A DNA stretch of 58,121 nucleotides from Microbulbifer agarilyticus (GCF_019800665.1 NZ_JAHVKO010000009.1:1-58121); one strand, 5' to 3'; counted from the stretch's first letter, positions 1-9,667 are shown. Made by a program: numbers and translations. Notes: generated by a model not told the origin, from the sequence alone.

Positions 1-22
1 GGTGACCCCGAGAAGGACGCGC

Positions 23-50
23 ATTATATGGCGCCAATCTCGTTTGGCAA
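23..50 (-). promoter_or_regulatory. Stable-RNA-type promoter, copy 1 of 3, firing left
   Basis: Read on the minus strand, a TTGCCA -35 box (45-50) is followed by a 16-bp spacer and a perfect TATAAT -10 box (23-28). A GC-rich discriminator beginning GCGCG follows, the kind seen at stringently controlled rRNA and tRNA promoters. An A/T-rich stretch lies upstream of the -35. Nothing in the window lies downstream, so the transcript leaves by the left end. Confidence 0.75.
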
Positions 51-192
51 GCTCTTTTTTAGAGCTTTTTTCAGCACTGGAAACCGGCAAATAAATGACC
101 TGATTTTCAGTGCTGGGGGACTGCCTGGAGCCCCGTCGAACCCTCAACAAAAGCACCGACTAAACCGTGGTGACTCCGTTGAAGTGGCGCGC

Positions 193-220
193 ATTATAGC
201 GACCGCTTCGACCTTGGCAA
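193..220 (-). promoter_or_regulatory. Stable-RNA-type promoter, copy 2 of 3, firing left
   Basis: On the minus strand TTGCCA (215-220), a 16-bp spacer and TATAAT (193-198) are followed by a GCGCGCC discriminator. The downstream sequence resembles that of copy 1, ending in a similar GGnGTCACC string, so the units look duplicated. Confidence 0.75.
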
Positions 221-325
221 GCGCTTTTTGAAATTCATTTTTGCGAGAAAAACTCGTTGAAAATCAAAAGGTTAACTTACCTTCTCACCGCCGTTTGCGT
301 TACCGCCTTGGCAGCGAGGGCGCGA

Positions 326-354
326 ACTATACGGAGCAGATCATTGGCTGGCAA
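326..354 (-). promoter_or_regulatory. Stable-RNA-type promoter, copy 3 of 3, firing left
   Basis: On the minus strand TTGCCA (349-354), a 17-bp spacer and TATAGT (326-331) are followed by a TCGCGCCC discriminator. This is the most upstream member of the tandem set. No tRNA or gene is visible between the three promoters, so positions 1-437 appear to be promoter DNA for one stable-RNA operon beyond the left edge. Confidence 0.65.
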
Positions 355-437
355 GCAGTTTTTAAAAAACTTTTTTGCCGCCTCGACACCACTCCAGTGT
401 CGCTTGTGTGAAGGCCAAAAACACAACCTTCACACAT

Positions 438-468
438 AAAAAAACACCCTCAATTGAGAGTGTTTTAA
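438..468 (-). terminator. Rho-independent terminator of tRNA-Ser
   Basis: An inverted repeat (AACACTCTC / GAGGGTGTT with an AATT loop, one wobble) lies directly after the tRNA 3' end on the minus strand and is followed by a run of seven T. Confidence 0.85.
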
Positions 469-471
469 ATA

Positions 472-561
472 TGGCGGTGAGGGAGGGATTCGAACCCTCG
501 ATGAGTGTTAACCCATACGCCCTTAGCAGGGGCGCGCCTTCAGCCACTCGGCCACCTCACC
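472..561 (-). tRNA. serV: tRNA-Ser (anticodon GCT)
   Basis: The 90-nt minus-strand sequence folds as a class II tRNA. The acceptor stem is GGTGAGG/CCTCACC with an encoded CCA end. The anticodon stem CGCCC/GGGCG carries the loop CTGCTAA, so the anticodon is GCT and it reads AGC and AGT codons. There is a long variable arm (ATGGGT/ACTCAT) and a GGTTCGAATCC T-arm. It sits downstream of csrA as serV does in Escherichia coli. Confidence 0.97.
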
Positions 562-658
562 AATCAGTTTTTCGTTCAGAGCGATCAAACGCTTCTGGAC
601 TTAAGCATTCCACAACTGTGCTTTTGGACAGTTGGTCTTGCTCCTGAAAGTGAGCGGC

Positions 659-686
659 ATCATACCAACGGCGAGGCAAAAATCAA
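659..686 (-). promoter_or_regulatory. Probable tRNA-Ser promoter
   Basis: On the minus strand TTGATT (681-686), a 16-bp spacer and TATGAT (659-664) precede a GC-rich discriminator. Transcription would start about 90 nt before the mature tRNA 5' end. Otherwise positions 562-804 show only this promoter and the csrA terminator. Confidence 0.5.
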
Positions 687-744
687 TGGGGAATCAATAA
701 CTTTTTGCGATTTCTTCACAAGCGCTCACAAATCATACAGGCAC

Positions 745-773
745 AAAAAAAGGCCGCTTGGCGACCCTTTTTT
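745..773 (-). terminator. csrA terminator
   Basis: Directly downstream of csrA, the minus strand reads a GGGTCGC CAA GCGGCCT hairpin (wobble pairs included) flanked by an A run and followed by seven T. This is a good intrinsic terminator that separates csrA from the tRNA-Ser promoter. Confidence 0.75.
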
Positions 774-804
774 CGTCAGCAAACTGCGCTGAATACACCA
801 GCTC

Positions 805-999
805 TCAGTCGGCACTCCCCTCACTGGAGGATTGCTTTTCACGCTGGATCCGCTGGTAAATCTCTTCGCGGTGTACCGCTACTTCCTTTGGCGCGTTGAC
901 TCCGATACGTACCTGGTTGCCTTTCACACCCAATACGGTAACCGTCACATTGTCACCAACCATCAGTGTTTCACCGATACGGCGGGTTAAAATTAACAT
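805..999 (-). CDS. csrA: Carbon storage regulator CsrA
   Basis: CsrA is a small dimeric RNA-binding protein that binds GGA motifs in mRNA leaders and controls translation of carbon-storage, motility and biofilm genes. The 64-residue product starts [16 protein letters not shown], the canonical first strands. It contains the [20 protein letters not shown] segment that forms the RNA-binding face, including the conserved late arginine. Length matches the family (about 61-65). The start is supported by AAGGAG upstream of the ATG. It lies between lysC and tRNA-Ser, as the alaS-csrA-serV block does in enterics. A 215-bp gap upstream of csrA probably carries its own promoter, but I found no convincing hexamers there. 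Confidence 0.97.
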   Translation of the reverse strand: MLILTRRIGETLMVGDNVTVTVLGVKGNQVRIGVNAPKEVAVHREEIYQRIQREKQSSSEGSAD

Positions 1000-1214
1000 T
1001 ACCTACATCTCCTTGATCATCCTGTGATTTGGTACGACCGGTTATCCCTGGTCCGCACCTTGGATCATAATAACCCGAGAAGGCCGCAAACCGAGAATCT
1101 TGTCCGTCACTTTATTCAGTATCGTCCAGACGCGGAAAATCTCAATAGGTAGTACCGCACGCCAAGCAACCGAATTGTTATGGTTGCCTGGGAGATCCTT
1201 CAATTTGGTTATAG

Positions 1215-2453
1215 TTATTCGGTAATCTTGGGCTCAGACAGTTCAAAAGCGCTGTGCAACGCACGCACCGCCAGTTCGAGATAGCGCTCATCGATAATGA
1301 CCGAGATCTTGATTTCGGAGGTGGTGATCATCTGAATGTTGATATTGTCCTGACCCAACGCTTCGAACATGCGTGATGCTACGTTGGCGTGGGAGCGCAT
1401 ACCGACACCCACGATGGATACCTTGGCGATATTGTCATCCGAGATAACTTCACGAGCGCCCAACTCATCGGCTACACGCTGGAGTACGCCCAGCGCCTTG
1501 CCCGCATCATTGCGGTGTACGGTGAAGGTAAAGTCAGTAGTGCCGTCAATGGCGCTGATATTCTGAACGATCACGTCAACTTCGATATTGGCCGCACCAA
1601 CCGGGCCCAGGATACGACAGGCAACGCCGGGGGTATCGGGTACACCGCGGATTGTCAGTTTTGCCTCGTCACGGTTGAACGCAATGCCGGAGACTACAGG
1701 CTGTTCCATATCGTTGTCTTCCTCATCCAGACTAATCAGTGTGCCGTTACCCTCATCAAACGTAGAGAGGACCCGCAGCGGTACTTTGTATTTACCAGCG
1801 AACTCAACCGCACGAATTTGTAAAACCTTGGAGCCCAGGCTCGCCATTTCCAGCATTTCTTCAAAGGTGATGCGGTCCAGTCGGCGAGCACTGTCTACAA
1901 CCCGCGGATCGGTAGTGTAAACACCATCAACGTCGGTATAGATCTGGCACTCGGTCGCGTCCAGGGCTGCGGCCAAGGCGACGCCAGTGGTATCGGAACC
2001 ACCACGTCCCAGGGTAGTGATGTTGCCTTCGTCATCCACACCCTGGAAACCCGCGACTACGACAACCTTGCCGGAGTCGAGATCCCGACGCATACGCTCT
2101 ACATCGATACTTTGAATTCGCGCTTTGGTGTGTGCATTGTCCGTAAGAATTTTTACCTGACCGCCAGTGTAGGAGCACGCATCGTAACCGCGCTTCTTCA
2201 GTGCCATGCTCAACAGGGCAATGGTCACCTGCTCGCCAGTGGATACCAGTACGTCCATCTCCCGGGGGTCAGGGTTTTCCTGAATCTGGCTCGCCAGGCC
2301 AATCAGGCGGTTGGTCTCACCGCTCATCGCGGAAAGAACAACAACCATATCGTGACCCTGGGCTTTGAAGCCGGCCACTTTGTCGGCAACCGCCTCAATA
2401 CGCTCGATGGAGCCTACTGAAGTGCCGCCGTATTTCTGTACGAACAAACTCAT
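1215..2453 (-). CDS. lysC: Aspartate kinase (lysine-sensitive type)
   Basis: This enzyme phosphorylates aspartate to aspartyl-4-phosphate, the first step toward lysine, threonine, methionine and diaminopimelate. The chosen start gives MSLFVQKYGGTSVGS, the standard aspartokinase N-terminus with the catalytic lysine of KYGGTS at residue 7. The frame is open for 23 more codons upstream, but those residues do not resemble the family, and AAGGA lies just before this ATG. The product is 412 residues. An amino-acid kinase domain fills about 1-245, with GRGGSDTTGVALAAAL and a conserved TDVDGVYTTDPR stretch. Two C-terminal ACT domains follow and would bind the feedback amino acid. It is monofunctional, with no homoserine dehydrogenase fusion. 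It lies between alaS and csrA. Confidence 0.96.
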   Translation of the reverse strand: MSLFVQKYGGTSVGSIERIEAVADKVAGFKAQGHDMVVVLSAMSGETNRLIGLASQIQENPDPREMDVLVSTGEQVTIALLSMALKKRGYDACSYTGGQVKILTDNAHTKARIQSIDVERMRRDLDSGKVVVVAGFQGVDDEGNITTLGRGGSDTTGVALAAALDATECQIYTDVDGVYTTDPRVVDSARRLDRITFEEMLEMASLGSKVLQIRAVEFAGKYKVPLRVLSTFDEGNGTLISLDEEDNDMEQPVVSGIAFNRDEAKLTIRGVPDTPGVACRILGPVGAANIEVDVIVQNISAIDGTTDFTFTVHRNDAGKALGVLQRVADELGAREVISDDNIAKVSIVGVGMRSHANVASRMFEALGQDNINIQMITTSEIKISVIIDERYLELAVRALHSAFELSEPKITE

Positions 2454-2609
2454 CGTTCTAGTGTTCCTTACTACCTTGCTACGCGGTACCAAATCCGCGG
2501 GTGCCGCGCACTTAATCACCAAACCGCGGGCAAATCAACTGAAAACACAGAAACTACCCCAGAAAAAATTCGGCAAGCCTGCGAACTCCGGAATAATCGG
2601 CTGTTAGTT

Positions 2610-5222
2610 TCATTTGATATTGTTTTTCACCCACTCCGGGATCGCTTTAATCAGCGCCGGCAATGCAGCCACATCGGTGCCACCGCCCTGCGCCATATCT
2701 GGGCGACCACCGCCCTTACCGCCCAGCTCGCCCGCGGCAAAACGCATCAAATCACCGGCCGCCAGTCGGCCCGTAAGGTCCTTGGTTACAACGGCTACCA
2801 GAGCAACCTTCTCTTCACCCGGTGCGGCGAGCAGCAGCACACCGCTGCCCAATTTGTTTTTCAGCTGGTCGGCCAGATCCCGCAGCGACTTCGCATCGGC
2901 GCCATCAATAGAGGCTGCCAGCAATTTAACGCCCGCAACTTCTACCGCCTGGCTGGTCAGGTCACCGCCTGCACCACTGGCGAGACGGGTCTTCATGCTG
3001 GCCAGATCTTTTTCCAGCTTGCGATTACTGGCGATCAGCTGTTCAACCTTCTCACCGAGATTTTCCGGACGCGCTTTAAGCAGTGCTGCCGCGTGATCAA
3101 GACGCTGCTGGGCCAGATCAAACAGTGCCAGTGCGTGGGCGCCGGTGACTGCTTCAATACGACGCTGACCGGAGGCGATTCCGCTTTCTGCAACAATGCG
3201 CAGCAGGCCGATATCACCGGTGCGCTCGACGTGGGTACCGCCACACAATTCCACCGAGAAAGCGCCACCATCGGTGCGTTCACCCATGGTCAACACGCGC
3301 ACGGAGTCACCGTACTTTTCGCCAAACAGTGCCATTGCACCTTTGGCTTTCGCGGTTTCGATATCCGTCTCTTCCGTTTCCACCGCGGTGTTTGCACGGA
3401 TCTGGCTATTTACCAGCGCTTCAATCGCACGCAGCTGTTTGCTGGTCACTGCTTCCGGATGAGAAAAGTCGAAACGCAGACGCTCGGAATCCACCAGGGA
3501 GCCCTTCTGGGTCACGTGCTCACCCAGTACTTTGCGCAATGCAGCATGCAGCAGGTGCGTGGCGGAATGGTTCAGCGCGGTGGACTGGCGCACATCGCCG
3601 GCAACTTCTGCCGTTACCGCTTCATCGACGGCCAGACTGCCGGAGAGCAACTTGCCCTGGTGCAGGTGGTTGGCCCCGTGCTTAACACAGTCGGCCACTT
3701 CGAAGCGGCCCGACTCGGACTGCAGGTAACCACTGTCACCTACCTGACCACCGGATTCCGCATAAAACGGGGTACGGTCGAGCACGATAGCCGCAGACTC
3801 GCCTTCTTCAATGCGATCGACCAGCTCGCCGTCTTTGATAATGGCAACCACATTGCCCTGTTCGGTGACGCGGTCGTAACCGAGGAACTCGGTGGCCCCG
3901 TCCAGCTCGACGGTGTCGGTGTAATCCTGCTTGAACTTACCCGCTGCGCGGGCGCGCTCACGCTGGGCATTCATGGCTTTTTCATAGCCCGCCATGTCCA
4001 GAGTCAGGCCACGTTCGCGGGCAATGTCTTGGGTCAGATCGGTGGGGAAACCGTAGGTATCGTGCAGGGTAAACACCAGCTCACCCGGAATTTCCGTACC
4101 TTCGAGCGAAGCCAATGCTTCGTCAAGCAGCGCCAGGCCCTTATCCAGGGTCTTGGCGAACTGCTCTTCTTCCTTGCGCAGGGCGTTTTCAATTACCGAC
4201 TGCTTTTCTTTCAGCTCGGGGTAGGCATCGCCCATTTCCGCAACCAGTGCGGCGACCAGTTTGTAGAAGAAAATGTCTTTGTGCCCCAGCTTGTGTCCGT
4301 GGCGCACCGCGCGGCGAATAATCCGGCGCAATACGAAGCCGCGACCTTCGTTGGACGGCATTACGCCGTCGGCAATAAGGAAGGAGCAGGAGCGAATGTG
4401 GTCCGCGATTACACGCAAGGACTTCTCTTCGGTGTCGGAGCAGCCAACGACCTTGCCCGCGGCATTCAACAGTGCCTGGAACAGGTCAATCTCATAGTTG
4501 GAGTGCACGCCCTGCATTACTGCCGCGATACGCTCGAGGCCCATGCCGGTATCCACGGAGGGCTTGGGCAGCGGATGCAGTTCGCCGTCGGCGGAGCGTT
4601 CGAACTGCATAAATACCAGGTTCCAGATCTCGATATAACGGTCGAGGTCGTCATTTTCGGATCCGGGGGGACCACCGGGCACATCTGCGCCGTGGTCGTA
4701 GAAGATCTCGGAGCTGGGACCACACGGGCCGGTATCACCCATCTGCCAGAAGTTGTCTTCGTCGAGGCGAGAGAAGCGCTCGGCACTTACACCCATTTCT
4801 TTCAGCCAGATATCCGCTGCTTCATCATCGCTGATGTGCACGGTCACCCACAGGCGCTCTTCCGGAAGCTTCAATTCCTTGGTCAGGAACTCCCAGGCAA
4901 ACTTGATCGCTTCGCGCTTGAAGTAATCACCGAAGCTGAAGTTACCCAGCATTTCAAAGAAGGTGTGGTGACGCGCGGTGTAGCCCACGTTTTCCAGGTC
5001 GTTGTGCTTACCACCGGCGCGCACACAGCGCTGGGAGCTGGCGGCGCGAACGTATGGGCGAGATTCCTGCCCCAGGAAGGTATCTTTGAACTGCACCATG
5101 CCCGCATTAGTGAACAGCAGAGTCGGATCGTTACCCGGCACCAGTGAGCTGGAGGGCACACGGGTGTGTCCCTGCTCGGCGAAATAGTTTAGAAATGCTT
5201 CGCGTATCTGTGCACTCTTCAT
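2610..5222 (-). CDS. alaS: Alanyl-tRNA synthetase
   Basis: This enzyme charges tRNA-Ala and edits mischarged serine and glycine. The 870-residue product (E. coli about 876) starts [14 protein letters not shown], the usual class II motif 1 start. I rejected 20 further upstream codons that are not family-like. The catalytic core is at about 1-240 with RFxxQ-type motifs and GMGLER. The editing domain carries the zinc-binding HSATH (HxxxH) and CGGTHV motifs near residues 565 and 665. The C-Ala domain ends with the glycine-rich [15 protein letters not shown]. All key residues are present. A very long open antisense frame across the gene is a codon-bias shadow. It is followed by lysC after a gap of about 155 bp. 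Confidence 0.97.
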   Translation of the reverse strand: MKSAQIREAFLNYFAEQGHTRVPSSSLVPGNDPTLLFTNAGMVQFKDTFLGQESRPYVRAASSQRCVRAGGKHNDLENVGYTARHHTFFEMLGNFSFGDYFKREAIKFAWEFLTKELKLPEERLWVTVHISDDEAADIWLKEMGVSAERFSRLDEDNFWQMGDTGPCGPSSEIFYDHGADVPGGPPGSENDDLDRYIEIWNLVFMQFERSADGELHPLPKPSVDTGMGLERIAAVMQGVHSNYEIDLFQALLNAAGKVVGCSDTEEKSLRVIADHIRSCSFLIADGVMPSNEGRGFVLRRIIRRAVRHGHKLGHKDIFFYKLVAALVAEMGDAYPELKEKQSVIENALRKEEEQFAKTLDKGLALLDEALASLEGTEIPGELVFTLHDTYGFPTDLTQDIARERGLTLDMAGYEKAMNAQRERARAAGKFKQDYTDTVELDGATEFLGYDRVTEQGNVVAIIKDGELVDRIEEGESAAIVLDRTPFYAESGGQVGDSGYLQSESGRFEVADCVKHGANHLHQGKLLSGSLAVDEAVTAEVAGDVRQSTALNHSATHLLHAALRKVLGEHVTQKGSLVDSERLRFDFSHPEAVTSKQLRAIEALVNSQIRANTAVETEETDIETAKAKGAMALFGEKYGDSVRVLTMGERTDGGAFSVELCGGTHVERTGDIGLLRIVAESGIASGQRRIEAVTGAHALALFDLAQQRLDHAAALLKARPENLGEKVEQLIASNRKLEKDLASMKTRLASGAGGDLTSQAVEVAGVKLLAASIDGADAKSLRDLADQLKNKLGSGVLLLAAPGEEKVALVAVVTKDLTGRLAAGDLMRFAAGELGGKGGGRPDMAQGGGTDVAALPALIKAIPEWVKNNIK

Positions 5223-5290
5223 TACAGGCTGCTTCCAAATCGTCAGTAAATTCTTGTCGGTCCTGGATCGCTCCGGAGCCAACTATTCAA

Positions 5291-5653
5291 TCAGTCTCGC
5301 AGGTCTTTAGCGAGTCCTGCCTCGGGCAGCTTGCGCTGCGCGAGTAAATGTATGTGTAAGTGAAACACCGTCTGGCCAGCACCGCGGCCATTGTTGACCA
5401 CCAGCCGAAAGCCATCTTCCAGCTGCAGGCGCTTGGCCATTAACGATGCTACCCACATAAGATGACCGAGCAGTGGTACATCTTCCTCGCCTGCGTCTGC
5501 CACGCTCACCAGCGGTTTACGGGGAATGATCAGCAGATGGGTTGGCGCCTGCGGCGCCCGGTCCTCAATGACGATACAGTGTTCGTCTTCGTACAGCCGC
5601 CTTGCCGGCAGCTCTCCGGCAATAATCCGGCTGAATACACTGACGTCTTCCAT
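5291..5653 (-). CDS. HIT-family nucleotide-binding protein (HinT-like)
   Basis: HIT proteins hydrolyse nucleoside phosphoramidates such as aminoacyl-AMP or AMP-lysine. The start at MEDVSVFSRIIAGELP gives 120 residues, close to E. coli HinT, and excludes 19 unconserved upstream codons. The histidine triad HLHIHL is at residues 98-103 (H98, H100, H102), preceded by GAGQTVFH. The N-terminal FSRIIAGELPA and the HLLIIPRKPL strand are also typical. It lies 68 bp upstream of the alaS start on the same strand and may be cotranscribed. That context is consistent with a role in clearing aminoacyl adenylates, though this is inference from the neighbour. Confidence 0.9.
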   Translation of the reverse strand: MEDVSVFSRIIAGELPARRLYEDEHCIVIEDRAPQAPTHLLIIPRKPLVSVADAGEEDVPLLGHLMWVASLMAKRLQLEDGFRLVVNNGRGAGQTVFHLHIHLLAQRKLPEAGLAKDLRD

Positions 5654-5745
5654 ATTCGTCCCGCCCTGCTCTTCCTTGGCATCTCCACACTGCGCCAGAA
5701 TCCGGCGCAAACCCCGCCAATATTGCCCAGGCGGTCATCACTTTG

Positions 5746-5931
5746 TTACTTGGCTAGCTTCTCGTCCGTCGTAAGAGGACGGGCTTCAGACTCCAGCATC
5801 ACTGGAATACCATCGCGAATCGGGTACGCCAGGCCACTCGCCTTGCACACCAGCTCCTGGGTTTCTTCGTGATATTCAAGAGGGGCCTTGCTGACGGGGC
5901 AAACCAACAAACTCAGTAATTTCTTGTCCAT
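5746..5931 (-). CDS. UPF0434/Trm112-like protein (YcaR family)
   Basis: This is a 61-residue protein of the Trm112-like zinc-ribbon family. It begins [18 protein letters not shown] and contains the family signature [12 protein letters not shown] followed by ExEARPLT. The ATG at 5931 matches the family start, and the 32 upstream codons in frame do not resemble it. One Cys is in the first knuckle (LVCP) and one in the second (LVCK), so a complete four-Cys ribbon is not present, as is common in YcaR proteins. In enterics ycaR is next to lpxK-kdsB. Here it stands alone between a HIT gene and glpK. Its function is unknown; Trm112 proteins activate methyltransferases, but no partner is adjacent. 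Confidence 0.88.
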   Translation of the reverse strand: MDKKLLSLLVCPVSKAPLEYHEETQELVCKASGLAYPIRDGIPVMLESEARPLTTDEKLAK

Positions 5932-6108
5932 TTCTATCTCGGAATAACACTCGGATGGCGCCCCAGAACCCGACTCACGGGACTCTCCGGGGCCTTGGAG
6001 GGCCAAAAATGACCGCGTATGGTACAACGCTTTTTCGGTGTTTTCACGACTGAGGGGAGAAATCCCCCGCGCAGTCTACCGGCGGGAGAAGAGACGGTGG
6101 CGAGATGC

Positions 6109-7587
6109 CTAGAAGTGGCGGCAAGCGGAGACGGCGTTGCGCCACCCGGCGAGAAGGTCCTGGCGTGTCTGGGCAGACATCTGCGGCAGGAAATCCTGCT
6201 CTATATCCTGTAGTGACGCCGGTAGCGCCTCACTTTGCCAGATTCCCGCCCCAATTCCGGCGAGCAATGCCGCCCCAACCGCGGTGGACTCGATCTGGCG
6301 GGGGCGCTCAATCCGCAGGTCGGAAATATCTGCCTGGAACTGCATCAGGAAGTTGTTGGCGCTCGCACCGCCGTCGACTCGCAAACATTCGAGTTCAACC
6401 CCAAGGGTGCGCGCCATCAGTTCAGCCAGTTCGTGACTCTGATAGGCGATGGACTCGAGTGTCGCGCGGACAATTTCAGCCCGCCCGGCGCCCCGTGATA
6501 GGCCAAATATGGCACCGCGCGCATCGGCATCCCAATAGGGGGCACCCAGTCCACTGAAGGCCGGCACCATATAGACCCCCCGTGTATTGGGGATTTCCTG
6601 CGCCATTTTTTCAGATTCCGCCGCCTGGTGGATGATGCCGAGATCATCCCGCAACCATTGCACCGCCGCACCGGCATTGAACACGGCGCCCTCAATCACA
6701 AATTGGGGCATGCCCTTGGCATCGCAGCCGATGGTGGTCAGCATGCCCTCCGGCACCAGCGGTCGCTCCTGACCGGCGCTGGCAAGCAAAAAACAACCGG
6801 TACCGTAGGTGTTCTTCATGGTGCCGGGTTCGAAACAGCCCTGCCCGTAGAGCGCCGCCTGCTGGTCACCGGCTACCCCGGCGATGGGTACCGACGCGCC
6901 GAGAAATGCGGACGGATCGGTGGTACCAAAACTGCCCGCGGAAGGCCGGATCTCCGGCAGGATCGCGGCCGGGCAATCAAACATCCGCAGCAACTCCCTG
7001 TCCCACTGGCGGCGATCGAGATCGTAGAGCAAGGTACGGCAGGCGTTGGTGTGGTCGGTGAGATGCTGGCGTCCACCGGTAAAGCACCAGATAAGCCAGC
7101 TATCGATGGTGCCGAAGCAGAGTTCTCCAGCTTCTGCCCGGCGATGGAGCTCCGGTGACTCGCGAAAGATCCAGCGCAGCTTGCTGGCGGAGAAATAAGC
7201 ATCCAGCAGCAACCCGGTTTTGGCCCGCACCATCGACTCGGCGCCGGCATTGCGCAACTCCCGGCAAATACTCGCAGAGCGGCGACACTGCCACACGATC
7301 GCCCGATGCACCGGCTCGCCGGTGGCGCGATCCCACAGCACCGTTGTTTCGCGCTGGTTGGTAATACCCAGCGCAGAGAGATCCGAAGGTTCGATACCCG
7401 CCCGCTTGATGGCGGCGGCACACACCTTGAGGGTGACCTGCCAGATTTCACTGGCATCGTGCTCCACCCAGCCCGGTTGCGGGTAGTACTGGGAGAACTC
7501 CGAGTAACTGCGCCCGCGCAGGTTGCCGTCGCGGTCGAAGACGAAAGCCGTGGTACCGGTGGTACCCTGGTCAATAGAGAGAATCAT
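6109..7587 (-). CDS. glpK: Glycerol kinase
   Basis: This FGGY-family kinase converts glycerol and ATP to sn-glycerol 3-phosphate in the cytoplasm. The 492-residue product starts MILSIDQGTTGTTAFVFD, with the ATP-binding DQGTT motif at about residues 6-10. It contains the glycerol-kinase NQRETTVLWDRATGEPVHRAIVWQ segment (positions about 96-120, broken here only by description) and GAVFNAGAAVQWLRD. A strong AAGGAG precedes the ATG. No glpF, glpD or glpR homolog is adjacent, so glycerol uptake and oxidation must be encoded elsewhere. About 177 bp separate it from the UPF0434 gene downstream. Confidence 0.95.
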   Translation of the reverse strand: MILSIDQGTTGTTAFVFDRDGNLRGRSYSEFSQYYPQPGWVEHDASEIWQVTLKVCAAAIKRAGIEPSDLSALGITNQRETTVLWDRATGEPVHRAIVWQCRRSASICRELRNAGAESMVRAKTGLLLDAYFSASKLRWIFRESPELHRRAEAGELCFGTIDSWLIWCFTGGRQHLTDHTNACRTLLYDLDRRQWDRELLRMFDCPAAILPEIRPSAGSFGTTDPSAFLGASVPIAGVAGDQQAALYGQGCFEPGTMKNTYGTGCFLLASAGQERPLVPEGMLTTIGCDAKGMPQFVIEGAVFNAGAAVQWLRDDLGIIHQAAESEKMAQEIPNTRGVYMVPAFSGLGAPYWDADARGAIFGLSRGAGRAEIVRATLESIAYQSHELAELMARTLGVELECLRVDGGASANNFLMQFQADISDLRIERPRQIESTAVGAALLAGIGAGIWQSEALPASLQDIEQDFLPQMSAQTRQDLLAGWRNAVSACRHF

Positions 7588-7612
7588 GGGCGCTCCTTGC
7601 CGTTGTCCTCTA

Positions 7613-9667
7613 TTAAAGTGACGCCTCTTTTACCACAGGCACACGGGTAAATGGCTTGACTCCAAACTCCGGATACACTTCCGTTGGATAGAAAAACTTG
7701 CCATTGGTGGTCACCATCGAGATGGTTTTTATTGCTTTTAGATCCTGAGTAGGGTCGCCAGGCACCAGGAAGAAGTCTGCCTGTTTGCCCACTTCAATAC
7801 TGCCCAGAGTATCGGCATGCCCCAGATACTCTGCCATATCATAGGTGCCACGCTTTAATGCTTCCGCAGCACTCATACCAAATTCCTGGAACAGCTCCAG
7901 CTCACGGTGTTGTTCAAAAGCGCCACCGAAATCGGTGCCCGGTACCAGCAAGATACCCTTTTGATGCATCAGTGCCAGAGTATCGATGATTTTTTGATAA
8001 GCCGCTTTGTATGCCTGGTCTTCCGCGTCATCTGCCACATTCAGCATGGCGACCTTGGCGCGACGCTGCACGCTCACCGGCATATTCTCGATGTAATCCA
8101 GCGCGCCCTGGCGAGTGATTCCATTTCTTGAAGTCATGCCAAGCTCGTGAATCACCGTGGTTGGATCAAGCGCAATGTCGTTTGCAACCATCATCTCCAG
8201 GGTCTTGGCCACTTTATCGCTGGTTAAATCCAGGTCGACAAAACGCTTCATCCCGGTAATGCGGAACAAGGTGCGCGTGTCCTCTTCTGGGGTCAGCACC
8301 CACCCCAACATCAACTGGTTAATGTGGGTGATCTCATTGTAGCCAGCCTCAATCATCTGATCGGCGGTATAAAACGCTGGAATATGACCGGCAACCCGCA
8401 AACCCAGTTTGTGTGCTTCTTTGGCAATATCCGGGATCCACTCGCCATTCATCGAGCTGTAAATTTTGATCTGCATGTAGCCATCTTTGGCGGCGTAATC
8501 ACGCACTAGCTGCAAAGCGTCTTCTTTGGTGGGGGCCAATTCACCGGTTGAATTACTGTACTCACTAACGCCTTCGATAAAACCACTCTTGATGATGCGG
8601 GGACCAATCAATTGTCCACTATCGATTTTTTCAATCAGTGACTCCAGTACATCCGACTCATTACCCATATCGCGTACGGAGGTCACACCGGCAATCACGT
8701 TTAGCAGCGCATCGTTGTCACTCATATGGCCGTGCATTTCATAGAGACCGGCCACCAGGGCGCCGCCCTCGCCATCAATCGTGACTTCGCCCGGGTTTTG
8801 CTCGGTCTGGACATCGTCAATTGCCACGATGACTCCCTCTTTAACCAACACGGACACGGGCTGAGTGAGCCCAAGTGCCTTCGGGTCGAAGACGCGGACA
8901 TTGTTTACCCGCACCGGCTGTTGGTACTGATGGGTAACCCGGCTGGCAATTTCTTCAAACCTGGCGGCATTCAGTGATGCAGCCAGCTCTCGCAAGCGCT
9001 TTTCTTCGCCCTCCAATCCCTGGCGAATAAATGCTGCCCGCGGGGACACAATTGCAATGAGTTCCTGCTGCTCATCCAGCACTAGGTATTGTGGATCCAT
9101 ATCGATGCCGCCCACCGCGTACATGGTGGCACTGAGTTCTTTACTTTCGCCTTTTAATTGCAGCTCCCGCTTGGGTGTCACAACCAGATCACCCGCCGGC
9201 AGGGCCGGATAGCTATCCCGGCCGGATTCCAGTACCGCTTGGGTATACAAAAACAGAGAGTAAGGACTGGCGTTTTGTGCAATATAGATCGGGTTTGCGG
9301 TTACATCTGCTTGCCCCTCACCGGATGCGGAACGCCAGCGTGCGGTACTTTCAGTACGCACATATTCCTCATCCACCGCATTACCAAAAGTGGTTTTGCC
9401 GGTGATTTTCCACTCGGTGGGCACGCTGCCTTCACCCAACACGAGCGTTTCCTGACTACTCGCACCACGGCCATTGTTGCTGAAGCCAAAATCGATCTGC
9501 AGCTGATTACCGGTACGAACGACGGCCATATCTCCCACTGTCGTACCACCAAACATGACAGAAAAGGTTTCTTCCGTTTTGTTTTCTTTCGTGCTCCCCA
9601 CTTCATCTGCAGGCTTTGAACAGCCAAATAGAGCGAGCAGGAATAGGCAGGTGGTTAATGTGCGCAT
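7613..9667 (-). CDS. Amidohydrolase-family lipoprotein
   Basis: This is a predicted secreted metal-dependent hydrolase of the amidohydrolase superfamily. The chosen start MRTLTTCLFLLALFGCSKP gives a lipoprotein signal with lipobox LFGC, Cys at about residue 16, and is preceded by AAAGGA. The product is 684 residues. About 300 residues of N-terminal domain precede the amidohydrolase barrel, which starts at GGALVAGLYEMHGHMSD with the metal-binding HxH. AGHIPAFY and THINQ supply later histidines, and PGTDFGG carries the conserved Asp. A C-terminal composite segment ends ADFFLVPGDP. The substrate is unknown; relatives include imidazolonepropionase-like and prolidase-like enzymes. It is upstream of glpK but functionally unrelated on sight. 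Confidence 0.85.
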   Translation of the reverse strand: MRTLTTCLFLLALFGCSKPADEVGSTKENKTEETFSVMFGGTTVGDMAVVRTGNQLQIDFGFSNNGRGASSQETLVLGEGSVPTEWKITGKTTFGNAVDEEYVRTESTARWRSASGEGQADVTANPIYIAQNASPYSLFLYTQAVLESGRDSYPALPAGDLVVTPKRELQLKGESKELSATMYAVGGIDMDPQYLVLDEQQELIAIVSPRAAFIRQGLEGEEKRLRELAASLNAARFEEIASRVTHQYQQPVRVNNVRVFDPKALGLTQPVSVLVKEGVIVAIDDVQTEQNPGEVTIDGEGGALVAGLYEMHGHMSDNDALLNVIAGVTSVRDMGNESDVLESLIEKIDSGQLIGPRIIKSGFIEGVSEYSNSTGELAPTKEDALQLVRDYAAKDGYMQIKIYSSMNGEWIPDIAKEAHKLGLRVAGHIPAFYTADQMIEAGYNEITHINQLMLGWVLTPEEDTRTLFRITGMKRFVDLDLTSDKVAKTLEMMVANDIALDPTTVIHELGMTSRNGITRQGALDYIENMPVSVQRRAKVAMLNVADDAEDQAYKAAYQKIIDTLALMHQKGILLVPGTDFGGAFEQHRELELFQEFGMSAAEALKRGTYDMAEYLGHADTLGSIEVGKQADFFLVPGDPTQDLKAIKTISMVTTNGKFFYPTEVYPEFGVKPFTRVPVVKEASL

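Noticed and set aside
472..561. tRNA-Ser as an integration (att) site
   Set aside because: No integrase and no direct repeat of the tRNA 3' end were seen nearby.
1000..1214. A riboswitch or csrA-leader element
   Set aside because: No lysine riboswitch-like pairing or convincing promoter hexamers; nothing specific can be supported.
2454..2522. A 23-codon N-terminal extension of lysC
   Set aside because: Aspartokinases begin at MSLFVQKYGG, and a Shine-Dalgarno sequence precedes that ATG.
3093..5147. A 684-codon open frame antisense to alaS
   Set aside because: It exactly mirrors alaS codons, has no domain resemblance and no ribosome binding site; it is a GC-codon shadow.
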